64,000 nt of DNA from JADKIH01 sp031385005 (GCA_031385005.1 JANNBB010000070.1:62001-126000), one strand, 5' to 3'; positions 17,424 to 26,639 are shown, counted from the stretch's first letter. The notes: a model not told the origin generated them from the letters alone. Made by a program: numbers and translations.

Positions 17424-18467
17424 ATGAAGATTTTACGATTCGTTTTATTGTTGTCCTTTCTTGTTGGAAATGTCAATGCTCAAATCGGTGGGGCAGGTGT
17501 TTATTCTTTTCTCGATATACCGGCTTCCGCGCGTATTGCTGCAATGGGAGGTACCTATATTGCCGTTAAAGACAATGACATCAATTCAGCTTTACAAGCT
17601 CCTTCATTACTGAATCCAACAATGAATAACTCACTTGCATTAAGCGGAGTAACTTACTTCGATGGAATAAAGTTCGGCGATGCTTCATATGCAAGGGATT
17701 TCGGAAAATACGGAACCTATTCGGCTTCTATGCATTATGCAGGGTATGGACAAATGTTTAATACAGATGAATATGGTAATATTAATGGCACTTTCAAGCC
17801 GGCTGATTATGCCCTCTCGCTAAGTGGCGGATATCAATTCAACCCTTTATTTTCTTTTGGTGCAAGTTTGAAAACAATTTACAGTGATTATTTCCTTTAC
17901 AATTCGTTAGGTTTAGCGCTCGATCTTTCAGCAACTTTTTGCGATACAATAAACAACTTTACCGCAACAATCTTGTTTCGAAATGCCGGTATTCAAATTG
18001 ATAACTATGTAAAAGGAAATTCGGAACCGATTAAACCCGAAGCACTCCTCGGTGTTTCAAAAAAACTGTCGCACACTCCTCTCAGATTCAATTTAACCTA
18101 TCGTCATTTAGAGAAATTTGATATCACTTATTCTGATCCATACGATTTAGGAGATGTCAATGCGCTGACAGGAGAACAGGAAGTCAAAAAGATCGGATTC
18201 ATGAATAAATTGACTCGCCATTTTATTTTTGGCGCAGAAATACTTTTATCCAAGAATTTCCATCTTCGTGCCGCCTACAATTTTGAACGTCGCAAAGAGC
18301 TTTCGGTAGATACACGCGGAGGTTTGGTCGGCTTCTCCATGGGCGTCGGATTAAAAATCAGTAAGTTCATAATCAGTTATGGTCGTGGAAACTACCATCT
18401 TGCAGGAGGTGCCAATCACTTCTCAATTACAACCAATTTGTCGGAATTTGTATCAAAAGAGAAATAA
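17424..18467 (+). CDS. porQ: Type IX secretion system protein PorQ
   Basis: 347 residues with a signal peptide (about 1-19, ...VGNVNAQ). The opening GGAGVYSFLDIPASARIAAMGG, the QAPSLLNP segment and the TDEYGNINGTF segment match the PorQ family of outer-membrane barrel proteins. PorQ works with PorZ and PorU/PorV in the T9SS outer-membrane attachment machinery, which joins cargo to the cell surface. The C-terminal part alternates as barrel strands. Presence of porQ agrees with the many T9SS cargo genes in this window. A near-consensus -7 (TTTCTTTG, 17411-17418) lies 5 nt before the ATG. It is followed by cmk, a common order in Bacteroidota. Confidence 0.93.
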   Translation: MKILRFVLLLSFLVGNVNAQIGGAGVYSFLDIPASARIAAMGGTYIAVKDNDINSALQAPSLLNPTMNNSLALSGVTYFDGIKFGDASYARDFGKYGTYSASMHYAGYGQMFNTDEYGNINGTFKPADYALSLSGGYQFNPLFSFGASLKTIYSDYFLYNSLGLALDLSATFCDTINNFTATILFRNAGIQIDNYVKGNSEPIKPEALLGVSKKLSHTPLRFNLTYRHLEKFDITYSDPYDLGDVNALTGEQEVKKIGFMNKLTRHFIFGAEILLSKNFHLRAAYNFERRKELSVDTRGGLVGFSMGVGLKISKFIISYGRGNYHLAGGANHFSITTNLSEFVSKEK

Positions 18468-18522
18468 TTCAATTAACCAAAAACTTTCCTTTAATTTGCT
18501 TTCAACACTATCATATCCCCCT

Positions 18523-19242
18523 GTGTCTTCTTTATCAGACAAAATAATAATCGCAATCGACGGCTATTCTTCCTGTGGAAAAAGTACTATTTCAAAAGCT
18601 ATAGCTAAGCGATTGAAATATCGCTACATCGATTCAGGGGCAATGTACAGGGCCGTAACTTATTTTATTCAGCAGCATAATATTTCTTTGCCTCAATTAA
18701 TGTCGATGTCTCCTAAAGAAATCAACGAATTGATGGAACACATTCATATTACTTTTCATGTCAATCCGGAAACCGGTCTTTCAGAAGTGTACCTGAATGA
18801 CGAGAATATTGAAAAGAAAATACGCAACTTAAAAGTTTCCGATTGGGTGAGTCCTGTCAGTGCCATATCCGGAATCCGGTTTCATTTAGTAAAACTTCAG
18901 CAATCTTACGGAAGAGAAAAAGGTATCGTTATGGATGGACGCGACATCGGTACCAAGGTTTTTCCGGAAGCAGAGTTGAAAATTTTCATGACAGCACAAA
19001 AGCTAATCCGTTCCAAAAGACGGTTTGATGAAATGAATAGCAACGGTTTCATGGTAACAATGGATGAAGTTACCAGGAATATAGAAGAAAGAGATTTTAC
19101 AGATACCAACCGTGCCGAAAGTCCTCTTCGTAAAGCGGATGATGCAATTGTTCTCGACAATTCCAATTTGAGTGAAAGTGAACAATTGGATTTTGCTATG
19201 GGCCTCGTTGAAGAGACCTTGAGCAGGTTAAAACTAAAGTAA
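18523..19242 (+). CDS. cmk: Cytidylate kinase
   Basis: Phosphorylates CMP and dCMP with ATP. Walker A GYSSCGKSTISK, then YIDSGAMYRAVTYF (NMP-binding region), DGRDIGTKVFPEA and the lid segment with ERDFTDTNRAESPLRKADDA are all typical of Cmk. The reading frame is open back to 18379 within porQ, but homology begins at about DKIIIAIDG. I choose the GTG at 18523 (239 residues, close to the family length) because the upstream region does not look like Cmk; a TTG a little earlier is possible. It sits 55 nt after porQ and probably shares its transcript. Confidence 0.93.
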   Translation: MSSLSDKIIIAIDGYSSCGKSTISKAIAKRLKYRYIDSGAMYRAVTYFIQQHNISLPQLMSMSPKEINELMEHIHITFHVNPETGLSEVYLNDENIEKKIRNLKVSDWVSPVSAISGIRFHLVKLQQSYGREKGIVMDGRDIGTKVFPEAELKIFMTAQKLIRSKRRFDEMNSNGFMVTMDEVTRNIEERDFTDTNRAESPLRKADDAIVLDNSNLSESEQLDFAMGLVEETLSRLKLK

Positions 19243-19294
19243 TTGCTTCTTTTATTCTGTTCCCGGTTGATCTGCTTCTTTTCCGAATTCTCCC

Positions 19295-19302
19295 TATCTT
19301 TG
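19295..19302 (+). promoter_or_regulatory. Bacteroidota -7 element of ispH
   Basis: TATCTTTG matches TAnnTTTG exactly and ends 5 nt before the ispH ATG, so the mRNA would start at or almost at the start codon. A TTG at 19267-19269 is too far away for a normal -33. Confidence 0.55.
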
Positions 19303-19307
19303 CAACC

Positions 19308-20186
19308 ATGAAAGTAACAATCGATCCGCATTCAGGTTTTTGTTTTGGTGTTGTATATGCCATTGAGAAGGCGGAGGAAGAACTCGACAGGTCCGGAAAA
19401 TTGTATTGTTTAGGTGATATCGTCCATAATAATATGGAGGTCGACAGACTTCAGGCGAAAGGCCTTCAGGTAATTAATCATGATCAATTAAAAGACCTGC
19501 ATGATTGCAAGGTGCTCATCCGTGCACACGGAGAACCGCCGGAAACTTATAAGATAGCACTTGATAATAATATTGAATTGATCGATGCTTCCTGCCCGGT
19601 CGTTCTAAAATTGCAAAATCGCGTTCGTACCAGTTTCGAAAATGCAATCGACGAAGATGGTCAGCTTGTTATTTTCGGCGAACCCGGACATGCAGAAGTA
19701 AACGGATTGATGGGACAAACAGGCGGAAAAGCTATCATCGTCAAAAATGAAGATGATTTAGTTCATGTAGATTTTTCAAAGCCCGTTTATCTTTTTTCCC
19801 AAACCACAAAAAGCACTGCCGGTTTTCAGGCAATGAAAAAGCTGATCGAGGATAGAGCATATAAATCCGTGGAAAAAGAAGTGACGGACGAGTTCCTGGT
19901 CACGAATGATACAGTCTGCCGTCAGGTTTCCAATCGGGAACCGCATCTTCGTAAATTTGCTGTTGAATACGATGTCATTCTTTTTGTCAGCGGAAAAAAG
20001 AGTTCAAACGGTAAAGCCCTTTATGAAGTCTGTAAATCGGTTAATCCTAAAACTTATTTTATTTCTGATGTCGACGAAATCGACGCTTCTTGGCTAGAAA
20101 ACACAGAAAGTATAGGAATTGCGGGAGCCACTTCTACTCCTATGTGGCTTATGCAAAAAGTAGCCGAAACGGTTAAAAGCCATTAA
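19308..20186 (+). CDS. ispH: 4-hydroxy-3-methylbut-2-enyl diphosphate reductase
   Basis: 292 residues. Last enzyme of the MEP pathway: reduces HMBPP to IPP and DMAPP with a [4Fe-4S] cluster. The three cluster cysteines are visible in GFCFGV, ASCPVV and NDTVCRQVSNRE. RAHGEPPE, the family's conserved glutamate region NDTVC, and SSNGKALYEV are present. Its product feeds the idi and carotenoid genes at 49301-54429 as well as quinones. Separate from cmk by 65 nt with its own -7 element. Complete. Confidence 0.97.
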   Translation: MKVTIDPHSGFCFGVVYAIEKAEEELDRSGKLYCLGDIVHNNMEVDRLQAKGLQVINHDQLKDLHDCKVLIRAHGEPPETYKIALDNNIELIDASCPVVLKLQNRVRTSFENAIDEDGQLVIFGEPGHAEVNGLMGQTGGKAIIVKNEDDLVHVDFSKPVYLFSQTTKSTAGFQAMKKLIEDRAYKSVEKEVTDEFLVTNDTVCRQVSNREPHLRKFAVEYDVILFVSGKKSSNGKALYEVCKSVNPKTYFISDVDEIDASWLENTESIGIAGATSTPMWLMQKVAETVKSH

Positions 20187-20402
20187 TTCACATTTTCTTT
20201 TTTTTGATTTTGTTTCTTTTCAAAAATATTTTGCCGTATATTTATTCCTGACGAACAGAAAATTCATGGATTTTACCCGATTATTAGCATATTTTAAGGG
20301 AATGTTAATAGATGCTTCTTAGCTTAGTATTAATTATCTGTTTTCGTCGGTATTGAGTTAAAAAGTTTCCGTTTTTCCCTTTTTTGGTTTGAAATAATTT
20401 GA

Positions 20403-20410
20403 TACATTTG
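20403..20410 (+). promoter_or_regulatory. Bacteroidota -7 element of rpsA
   Basis: TACATTTG is an exact TAnnTTTG match and lies 51 nt before the rpsA ATG, leaving a leader of about 45 nt rich in A. A TTTG at 20383-20386 is a possible -33 with a short spacer. Confidence 0.6.
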
Positions 20411-20461
20411 CGTCCCTTTTAGCGAAAAAACCAACATACATCTTAAAACATTAAAAACTAA

Positions 20462-22294
20462 ATGATTACAGAAGAAATCACCAACCCTGCACCACAGTAT
20501 AAGCCAGAACCTTTTAACTGGGATTCTGAAGGAAAAGGATGGAATGACTATTCCACCGAAGAGCGTACAAAAATGGAAATGCTGTACGATCAAACCCTGA
20601 ACGCAGTGGTTGAGCATGATATCGTTGACGGTACAGTAGTTTCTATTTCTACTAAAGACGTTTTAATTAACATCGGCTTTAAATCTGACGGTCTTGTTCC
20701 TCTTACCGAATTCCGCCACATGCCTGATATTAAAATCGGCGACAAGGTGGAAGTTTATGTGGAGACACAGGAAGACAAAAACGGACAGTTAATTCTTTCT
20801 CATAAGAAAGCCCGTGCATTGAAATCATGGGATCGCGTAAATGCGGCTCTTGAGGGAGATGAAATCATTCAGGGTTTTGTAAAATGTCGTACTAAAGGGG
20901 GACTTATCGTTGATGTATTTGGAATCGAAGCGTTTTTACCGGGTTCACAAATTGACGTGAAACCTATTCGCGATTACGATCAGTTCGTTGGTAAAACAAT
21001 GGAATTTAAAGTGGTTAAAATCAACAACGAATTTAAAAACGTTGTTGTTTCACATAAAGTGTTGATCGAAGAAGAACTCGAGCAGCAGAAGGCAGAGATC
21101 ATGAAGAAACTGGAAAAAGGCCAGGTTCTCGAAGGTACTGTCAAGAATATTACATCTTATGGTGTATTCATGGATCTTGGTGGTGTTGATGGTCTCTTAC
21201 ACATTACAGACATCTCCTGGGGACGTATCACACATCCCGAAGAATTACTTAAACTCGATCAGAAAATCAATGTTGTTATTCTTGATTTCGATGATGAGAA
21301 AAAACGTATTGCTCTCGGATTGAAACAACTTACAGCTCACCCGTGGTCACAACTCGATGAGAACATCAAAGTCGGCGATAAAATCAAAGGTAAGGTTGTT
21401 GTCATTGCCGATTACGGTGCATTCATTGAAATTGCTCCGGGTGTTGAAGGTTTAGTTCACGTTTCTGAAATGTCATGGTCACAACACTTACGCAGCCCGC
21501 ATGAGTTCCTTAAAGTAGGAGATGAAATCGAAGCTGTTGTATTGACTCTCGATCGCGAAGAACGTAAAATGTCACTCGGATTAAAACAACTTCGTCCTGA
21601 TCCATGGATCGACGTAGCTGTTAAATATCCTGTAGGTTCCAAGCATAATTCAACTGTAAAAAATTTCCAAAACTTCGGTGTTTTTGTTGAACTCGAAGAA
21701 GGTATCGACGGACTTGTTCACATTTCCGATCTTTCGTGGAATAAGAAAATAAAGCACCCTTCAGAATTCACCAAGATTGGTGATAAAATGGATGTTGTCG
21801 TATTAGAAGTAGATGCAGAAAATCGTCGCCTATCTTTAGGACACAAACAACTCGAAGAGAATCCTTGGGATGTTTTCGAAACGATCTACTCTGTTGACTC
21901 CTTGCATGAAGGAACAGTTCTTAAAGTAGGTGATAAAGGTGCTACCGTAGCTCTTGCTTATGGTGTTGAAGCTTTCGGGCCCAACAAACACATGGTTAAA
22001 GAAGACGGAAAACCGTTGAAAGCCGAAGAGAAAGCGATGTTTAAAGTTATTGAATTCAGCAAAGACCAACGTAAAATTGTCGTTTCTCACAGCAGAATTC
22101 ACGAAGAAAAATCAGCTCAAAGCAGAGTTAGCGAAGGTGCTGCAAAAGATAAAGATCGTGAAGATGGTGTAAAAGCGGTTAAGAAGGTTAAAGAAAGCGT
22201 CGAAAAAACCACTCTTGGTGATATCGGTGTATTGAGTAACCTTAAAAATGAAATGGAAGCTGCCGAAAAGAAAAAGGCAGATGACATGGAATAA
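20462..22294 (+). CDS. rpsA: 30S ribosomal protein S1
   Basis: 610 residues with six S1 RNA-binding domains recognisable by eye: cores at VLINIGFKSDGLVPL, GLIVDVFGIEAFLPG, GVFMDLGGVDGLLHI, GAFIEIAPGVEGLVHV, GVFVELEEGIDGLVHI and a divergent sixth (ATVALAYGVEAFGPN). Domains 3-5 are the most regular. A charged Lys/Glu tail ends the protein. S1 helps mRNAs onto the 30S subunit. Codon choice differs from most neighbours (many GAC, AAC, CGT), as expected for a highly expressed gene. Own promoter and terminator. Confidence 0.98.
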   Translation: MITEEITNPAPQYKPEPFNWDSEGKGWNDYSTEERTKMEMLYDQTLNAVVEHDIVDGTVVSISTKDVLINIGFKSDGLVPLTEFRHMPDIKIGDKVEVYVETQEDKNGQLILSHKKARALKSWDRVNAALEGDEIIQGFVKCRTKGGLIVDVFGIEAFLPGSQIDVKPIRDYDQFVGKTMEFKVVKINNEFKNVVVSHKVLIEEELEQQKAEIMKKLEKGQVLEGTVKNITSYGVFMDLGGVDGLLHITDISWGRITHPEELLKLDQKINVVILDFDDEKKRIALGLKQLTAHPWSQLDENIKVGDKIKGKVVVIADYGAFIEIAPGVEGLVHVSEMSWSQHLRSPHEFLKVGDEIEAVVLTLDREERKMSLGLKQLRPDPWIDVAVKYPVGSKHNSTVKNFQNFGVFVELEEGIDGLVHISDLSWNKKIKHPSEFTKIGDKMDVVVLEVDAENRRLSLGHKQLEENPWDVFETIYSVDSLHEGTVLKVGDKGATVALAYGVEAFGPNKHMVKEDGKPLKAEEKAMFKVIEFSKDQRKIVVSHSRIHEEKSAQSRVSEGAAKDKDREDGVKAVKKVKESVEKTTLGDIGVLSNLKNEMEAAEKKKADDME

Positions 22295-22330
22295 TTGATC
22301 GCCAATACCATAAATAGAATTTTTTTTTTT

Positions 22331-22361
22331 ACTCCGCTCGTAAGAGCGGAGTTTTTTTTTG
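22331..22361 (+). terminator. Rho-independent terminator of rpsA
   Basis: Perfect 9-bp stem ACTCCGCTC / GAGCGGAGT with a GTAA loop, followed by a long T-run and preceded by another T-run. Placed 36 nt after the rpsA stop. Confidence 0.93.
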
Positions 22362-22407
22362 AGGATATCGGCTCGTTTACGCAATTTTATTTATCTTGTT
22401 TTTATAA

Positions 22408-22942
22408 TTGTATTCTATGAAAGCCGTCTTGTACTTAATTTTCTTTACTCTGATCTTCTCTTGTAGTAAAGAGAACGATGATGCCTATGGTAATAACAAT
22501 TCTCTAGTAACACCGACAAATGATCCTTCGAAAGCATCATTTTCTGCATTCATCAATGGGCAGCACATAGATTTTATAGAAGGCCCCGATTTTTTTAGCT
22601 AAAGGATACTTAATTGATTCCTGCGGTTCAATTGACTTAGGGAAAATTAAAAATTTCTTTCAGGTTAGTACCTATCCTTATTCATTATCCGGAAATAACG
22701 GAATAGAATTGACTTTTGTTGATGCAAACCAAATAAATTGGAGTACTTCGAAGCAAAGTGGCGACCAGACAAATAGCACATTTGCAATTACGGAATCTAA
22801 AATAATTTTCGATACACTTTTTCAAGATTCACTTGTTTTATTTAAAGCCCAGTTCAATTGTAAGTTATACAACGACTCCAATGCCACTGTAAATAATTTA
22901 ACAGATGGTGTCTTTGTCGGAAAAATCTGGAATGTTTTTTAA
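22408..22942 (+). pseudogene. Small lipoprotein gene broken by a one-base frameshift in a T7 run
   Basis: The first frame encodes a lipoprotein signal (LIFFTLIFSCS, lipobox Cys near residue 16) and a mature start with SFSAFINGQHIDF, then stops at 22602. If one T is removed from the seven-T run at 22590-22596, translation continues as DFLAKGYLIDSCGSIDLGKI and runs without a stop into the frame ending at 22942 (...DGVFVGKIWNVF), about 177 residues in all. The combined protein resembles small Bacteroidota lipoproteins of the DUF6252 kind, a tentative match. The break may be a sequencing error, a true pseudogene, or slippage-controlled expression. Confidence 0.8.
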
Positions 22943-23022
22943 CTACAACGTTCTTTATCCAAGCTCTTTATTTTTGCTATGCATTACTTTATTTAATTAG
23001 AATTTTTTCTTAATTTTATTAG

Positions 23023-23484
23023 ATGATTACTGAGAAGAAAAAATTTCTATTTAATACCGTACCGGATTTGTTATCCAAACTCGATCCTGCAACAAAAGGT
23101 CTATGGGGTAAAATGAATGTTCATCAAATGATTGAGCATTTGGGCGATTCATTGCGTGAGGCAAATGGAAAAATTCCCCGTACGATAATTACACCTGCTG
23201 AAAGATTGCAGGCCATGAAAGATTTTGTTTTAAGTGAAAGAGAATTCAAACCGAATACGAAAAATGCATTAATGGGCGAGGATCCTTTGCCCGTGCGGTT
23301 TGCAACTGTAGAGGAGGCGATTGCTGATTTTAAAAATGAGCTGAAAGATTTCGAGATGCGTTATAAAGATAATCCCGAAAGCAAAATCACCAACGCTTTT
23401 TTTGGTGATTTAAATTACGAAGAATGGATTCACCTGTTGCATAAACATGCCCTTCACCACTTGAAACAATTCGGTGCTATCTAA
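23023..23484 (+). CDS. DinB-like / DUF1569-type protein
   Basis: 153 residues, soluble. GKMNVHQMIEHLGDSL near residues 30-45 and LHKHALHHLKQFG at the C-terminus supply the spaced histidines of the DinB-like four-helix fold, in which three histidines bind a metal. The DUF1569 family in Bacteroidota shows the same start (LWGKMNVHQM). Function is not established for this family; related DinB-fold proteins include thiol-dependent transferases. The middle (residues 55-115) is less conserved. It stands alone between the frameshifted lipoprotein and the convergent pyrB. Confidence 0.75.
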   Translation: MITEKKKFLFNTVPDLLSKLDPATKGLWGKMNVHQMIEHLGDSLREANGKIPRTIITPAERLQAMKDFVLSEREFKPNTKNALMGEDPLPVRFATVEEAIADFKNELKDFEMRYKDNPESKITNAFFGDLNYEEWIHLLHKHALHHLKQFGAI

Positions 23485-23509
23485 AGAAAGTCATCCGGAT
23501 TTCATCCAA

Positions 23510-24430
23510 TCACATCGTTTTTCCTGCCAGCAAGTATAAAACAGACATGCGTATAGCTACGCCATTTTCTACCTGTTGAAGAATGATCGATTGTCCGGAA
23601 TCGGCCACATCGCTCGTAATCTCTACACCCCGATTGATCGGACCCGGATGCATAATTATGATTTCCTTAGTGAGTGAATCCAATATTTCTTTATTCAGTC
23701 CATATTGCATGATGTACTCACGTAGCGAAGGAAAAAAACGAATGTCTTGTCGCTCGAGCTGAATGCGAAGCATGTTAGCGACATCGCACCATTCAAGTGC
23801 TTTTTTCAGGTTGTGCTCGACCTTAACTCCTAAAGACGAAATGTATTTTGGAATCAATGTAGTTGGACCACAAACCATGACTTCCGCTCCGAGTTTTTGC
23901 AGACAGAAGATATTACTGAGTGCTACGCGGGAATGCAGAATGTCACCGATGATGGCGATTTTCTTTCCGGCGATCTCTCCTAGTTTTTCCCGAATCGAAA
24001 ATGCGTCGAGCAGAGCTTGTGTCGGGTGTTCATGTGCGCCATCGCCTGCATTGATGATGCTGGCTTTTACATGTCTCGAAAGAAATTCAGCAGAGCCGGC
24101 ATAGGGATGACGCATCACAACCATATCCACTTTCATAGCTAAAATGTTGTTGACGGTATCAATCAGTGTTTCGCCTTTACTGACAGAAGAGGAGGAAGCA
24201 GAAAAATTAACCACATCGGCAGACAATCTTTTTTCTGCCAGCTCAAATGAAAGCCGTGTTCGTGTAGAATTTTCGAAAAATAAATTGGCAATGGTAACAT
24301 CACGCAACGACGGAACTTTCTTAATAGGTCTGTTGATTACATCCTTAAAAGAATCAGCCGTCGAAAATATCAATTCGATGTCGCCCTTTGTTAGGCCCTT
24401 GATTCCGAGTAGATGTTTGGTTGTTAGCAC
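23510..24430 (-). CDS. pyrB: Aspartate carbamoyltransferase catalytic subunit
   Basis: 306 residues. Joins carbamoyl phosphate and aspartate in pyrimidine synthesis. Carbamoyl-phosphate site ENSTRTRLSFE, SKGETLIDT, MRHPYAGS, HEHPTQALLDAF, and the aspartate-loop region MLRIQLERQ are all visible. Starts with GTG at 24430; no ATG fits. pyrR lies upstream on the same strand, separated by a 145-nt AT-rich inverted repeat region. No pyrI regulatory subunit is adjacent, as expected where PyrR regulates the pathway. Confidence 0.97.
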   Translation of the reverse strand: MLTTKHLLGIKGLTKGDIELIFSTADSFKDVINRPIKKVPSLRDVTIANLFFENSTRTRLSFELAEKRLSADVVNFSASSSSVSKGETLIDTVNNILAMKVDMVVMRHPYAGSAEFLSRHVKASIINAGDGAHEHPTQALLDAFSIREKLGEIAGKKIAIIGDILHSRVALSNIFCLQKLGAEVMVCGPTTLIPKYISSLGVKVEHNLKKALEWCDVANMLRIQLERQDIRFFPSLREYIMQYGLNKEILDSLTKEIIIMHPGPINRGVEITSDVADSGQSIILQQVENGVAIRMSVLYLLAGKTM

Positions 24431-24440
24431 TTCTTTTTAT

Positions 24441-24574
24441 TAATTAGTTAATTAGCTAATTAGCTAATTCGTTAATGATTGATAGTATTATTTAATATTG
24501 TCATTCATGAATTTTCATATTTTACTAATTACAACCCTCATTCGCTAATTAACGAATCAGCTAATTAACGAATT
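24441..24574. repeat. AT-rich imperfect inverted repeat between pyrR and pyrB
   Basis: The left arm (24441-24478) is built of repeats of TAATTAGC and TAATTCGT; the right arm (24539-24574) repeats TTCGCTAATTAACGAATCAG and CTAATTAACGAATT. The arms are reverse complements with a few mismatches, enclosing about 60 nt. In a pyrR-pyrB transcript this could fold into a long weak hairpin, so it could act as attenuator, or it may be an interspersed low-complexity repeat. Confidence 0.7.
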
Positions 24575-24575
24575 T

Positions 24576-25106
24576 CTATACAAGCCACACGGCATCTTCT
24601 CCGTCAACTTCTTTCCATTGTACTTTTACTTTCTCTGTAGTTATGGTATCTACCTGAACTCCGATGTAATCCGGAGCAATGGGTAAATGTCTGCTATATC
24701 TTCTGTCAACAAGTGTGAGTAATTCAATTTTTGCCGGCCGGCCGAAGTCAAGTAATGCATCCATTCCGGCACGAATTGTTCTGCCGGTGAAGAATACATC
24801 ATCTATCAATACTACATGGAGGTTTTCGACCTGAAAATCAATTTTATTTTCGCTGGGAGTAATAATTTCTCTTCGGCGAAAATCATCGCGGTAAAATGTA
24901 ACGTCGAGATTGCCCAGCCGAAGTGAAGGGATTTGTAGAATTTCTAAAAGATATTGGTGAATGCGAGCGGCAACAAAAATGCCCCTTGGCTGAAGTCCAA
25001 TGAGGGCGGAATTCGAAAAATCGTCGTGATTTTCAATTAATTGATGACACAATCGGCGGATTGTAATTTCAATCTGTGTATGGTCGAGCAATAACCTTTT
25101 TTGCAT
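24576..25106 (-). CDS. pyrR: Bifunctional pyr operon regulator / uracil phosphoribosyltransferase
   Basis: 176 residues from the ATG at 25106. The type I PRPP-binding motif VVLIDDVFFTGRTIRAG, the IGLQPRGIFVAARI segment, and LVDRRYSRHLPIAPDYIG are those of PyrR. In Firmicutes PyrR binds UMP and pyr mRNA to cause attenuation and has uracil phosphoribosyltransferase activity. The frame is open to 25163, but a perfect promoter -7 element at 25116-25123 lies downstream of that start, so the shorter start is right. Followed by pyrB, which it probably controls. Confidence 0.94.
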   Translation of the reverse strand: MQKRLLLDHTQIEITIRRLCHQLIENHDDFSNSALIGLQPRGIFVAARIHQYLLEILQIPSLRLGNLDVTFYRDDFRRREIITPSENKIDFQVENLHVVLIDDVFFTGRTIRAGMDALLDFGRPAKIELLTLVDRRYSRHLPIAPDYIGVQVDTITTEKVKVQWKEVDGEDAVWLV

Positions 25107-25115
25107 TGCGAGGTG

Positions 25116-25144
25116 CAAACGTACATAAATTGTGACGAACAAAC
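25116..25144 (-). promoter_or_regulatory. pyrR promoter: TTTG, 17 nt, TACGTTTG
   Basis: On the minus strand -33 TTTG (25144-25141) is followed after 17 nt by TACGTTTG (25123-25116), an exact match to TAnnTTTG. The -7 ends 9 nt before the pyrR ATG at 25106, which implies a leader of only a few bases and settles the start codon. Confidence 0.75.
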
Positions 25145-25193
25145 AAGCCCTAACGGCTAGCAATGGATTATAAAAAAGGTTCCTGTTATTGGA

Positions 25194-26639
25194 TTATTGA
25201 ACTACAATTTTCCCGATAAGTAAGGTGGCATCAGACTGATGAGCTTTTACCAAATAAACTCCCGCAGAAACATTTTTCAGATTGCAATCGATGGAAGATG
25301 CGGAGGCAAAAAATGGAATCAATATTGTTTGTCCTAGCGCATCAATTAACTCAACAGAAGTGACCGTCGTGTTTTTATTTGTGATAATTGTAAATTTATC
25401 TTTACTAGGAGTCGGGTAAATAAATAATTTCTCAGCTCCCGGGTTAGTGGTTTGTGTAGGAGAAAAAGTTCCTTTACGGTATTTGACGGTTTCGGAATTA
25501 TCGTCTTGCCAAACAACGTGAATGGCATCGGCAGTCATTTCAACATCACCGTTGGTAATATTTCCCATGGCCAATGAATCATAAGTTTGGGGCAATCCGG
25601 AATATATATCATCTGTATAAAAGAAAGCAAGTTGTCCGTCAAAATTACTATTGATTTGTTTACAGACTACTGCAACCTTATTTCCTGAATGAGCAATACG
25701 CGGATAGTTTTGATTGGAGACAAATGCAGTAGAGTCTGTCAGTTCACGAGTTGGACCGGATACAGTTTGAGTAAGCGATGATGCACTCATGTAACATCTG
25801 GCATCTCCTGTCTGGCCGCTCATAAATACCGTGTATACAGAATCTCCGATAATAACACCATCAGGCCCGGTAGAAGGACATGCATTAAATTGCCAACCGG
25901 TTTGATCTACCTGCATTCCGAATGGAAAAGAAGCGCAATTATCTGTTGAAACGCCGCACCAAATGGTACGAAAATTATTGAAGTTCGTCCGATACAACAT
26001 AGCACCGTAGTTGCCCGAACTAATGAAGGCGGCCGGACAACAGTCGCAGACATTCTCGCTGAGATAACTGCTGGCTAGGACATCGTTACCGAAAGTCGTT
26101 CCGAAATCGTTTGAGCGAGCAACGACATAAGATGCATTGATAAAGCCCTGTTCGAATTTCATGTAAGCGACAATTGGATTACCTATGGAGTCTGTTGCTA
26201 CTGTAGGGAAACGCGAGGCGCTGTCAGTGAGGTGTTCGACTTGTATAGGAGCGGAAAATGTTATTCCTCCATCGAATGAACGAATGATAAACACATGATT
26301 GGTATCTTCAGGAGTTTGTTTTACGACAACGTAAACGGTATCGCCATGAGATGCAATGTCCGGTCCTGCCCAGGAAGCGGTAAAAACCGGAAGGTTAGAA
26401 GGATTCAGGATGACGGGAGTTGTAAATGCAGTTCCATCCCACCTCGAAAAATTAATTTCGTTGTTGGAAAAATTTCCCCAGATGACTATTGGATTTCCTG
26501 TCCGATCGGTAACAATTCTTGGATGCAGGTTGCTGAAAGAGCTGGAAGCAATATCAACTTCCGGCGACCAGTTAATGACACTTTGAGAGAAGGATAGATT
26601 AAAGAAGAAAGTCAGGAGGAGAGTGTAAAGTAGTTTCAT
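25194..26639 (-). CDS. Secreted sialidase-fold (BNR repeat) protein with T9SS sorting domain
   Basis: 481 residues. Signal peptide (about 1-18, ...NLSFSQ). Asp-box-like motifs RSFDGGITFSAP and RSNDFGTTFGND, together with repeated VATDSIGNPIVAY-type units, point to a six-bladed sialidase/BNR-like propeller. True sialidase activity cannot be asserted, since the arginine triad was not identified. A CCPA-like cysteine pair (DCCP) may form a disulfide. The last about 75 residues (IYPTPSKDKFTIITN and AGVYLVKAHQ) are a type A T9SS C-terminal domain, so the protein should be exported and surface-attached or released. Stand-alone gene. Confidence 0.87.
   Translation of the reverse strand: MKLLYTLLLTFFFNLSFSQSVINWSPEVDIASSSFSNLHPRIVTDRTGNPIVIWGNFSNNEINFSRWDGTAFTTPVILNPSNLPVFTASWAGPDIASHGDTVYVVVKQTPEDTNHVFIIRSFDGGITFSAPIQVEHLTDSASRFPTVATDSIGNPIVAYMKFEQGFINASYVVARSNDFGTTFGNDVLASSYLSENVCDCCPAAFISSGNYGAMLYRTNFNNFRTIWCGVSTDNCASFPFGMQVDQTGWQFNACPSTGPDGVIIGDSVYTVFMSGQTGDARCYMSASSLTQTVSGPTRELTDSTAFVSNQNYPRIAHSGNKVAVVCKQINSNFDGQLAFFYTDDIYSGLPQTYDSLAMGNITNGDVEMTADAIHVVWQDDNSETVKYRKGTFSPTQTTNPGAEKLFIYPTPSKDKFTIITNKNTTVTSVELIDALGQTILIPFFASASSIDCNLKNVSAGVYLVKAHQSDATLLIGKIVVQ

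Noticed and set aside
18379..18522. cmk start inside porQ
   Set aside because: The extension overlaps porQ in another frame and has no cytidylate-kinase similarity.
25107..25163. Longer pyrR start
   Set aside because: It is upstream of an exact promoter and adds residues unlike PyrR.
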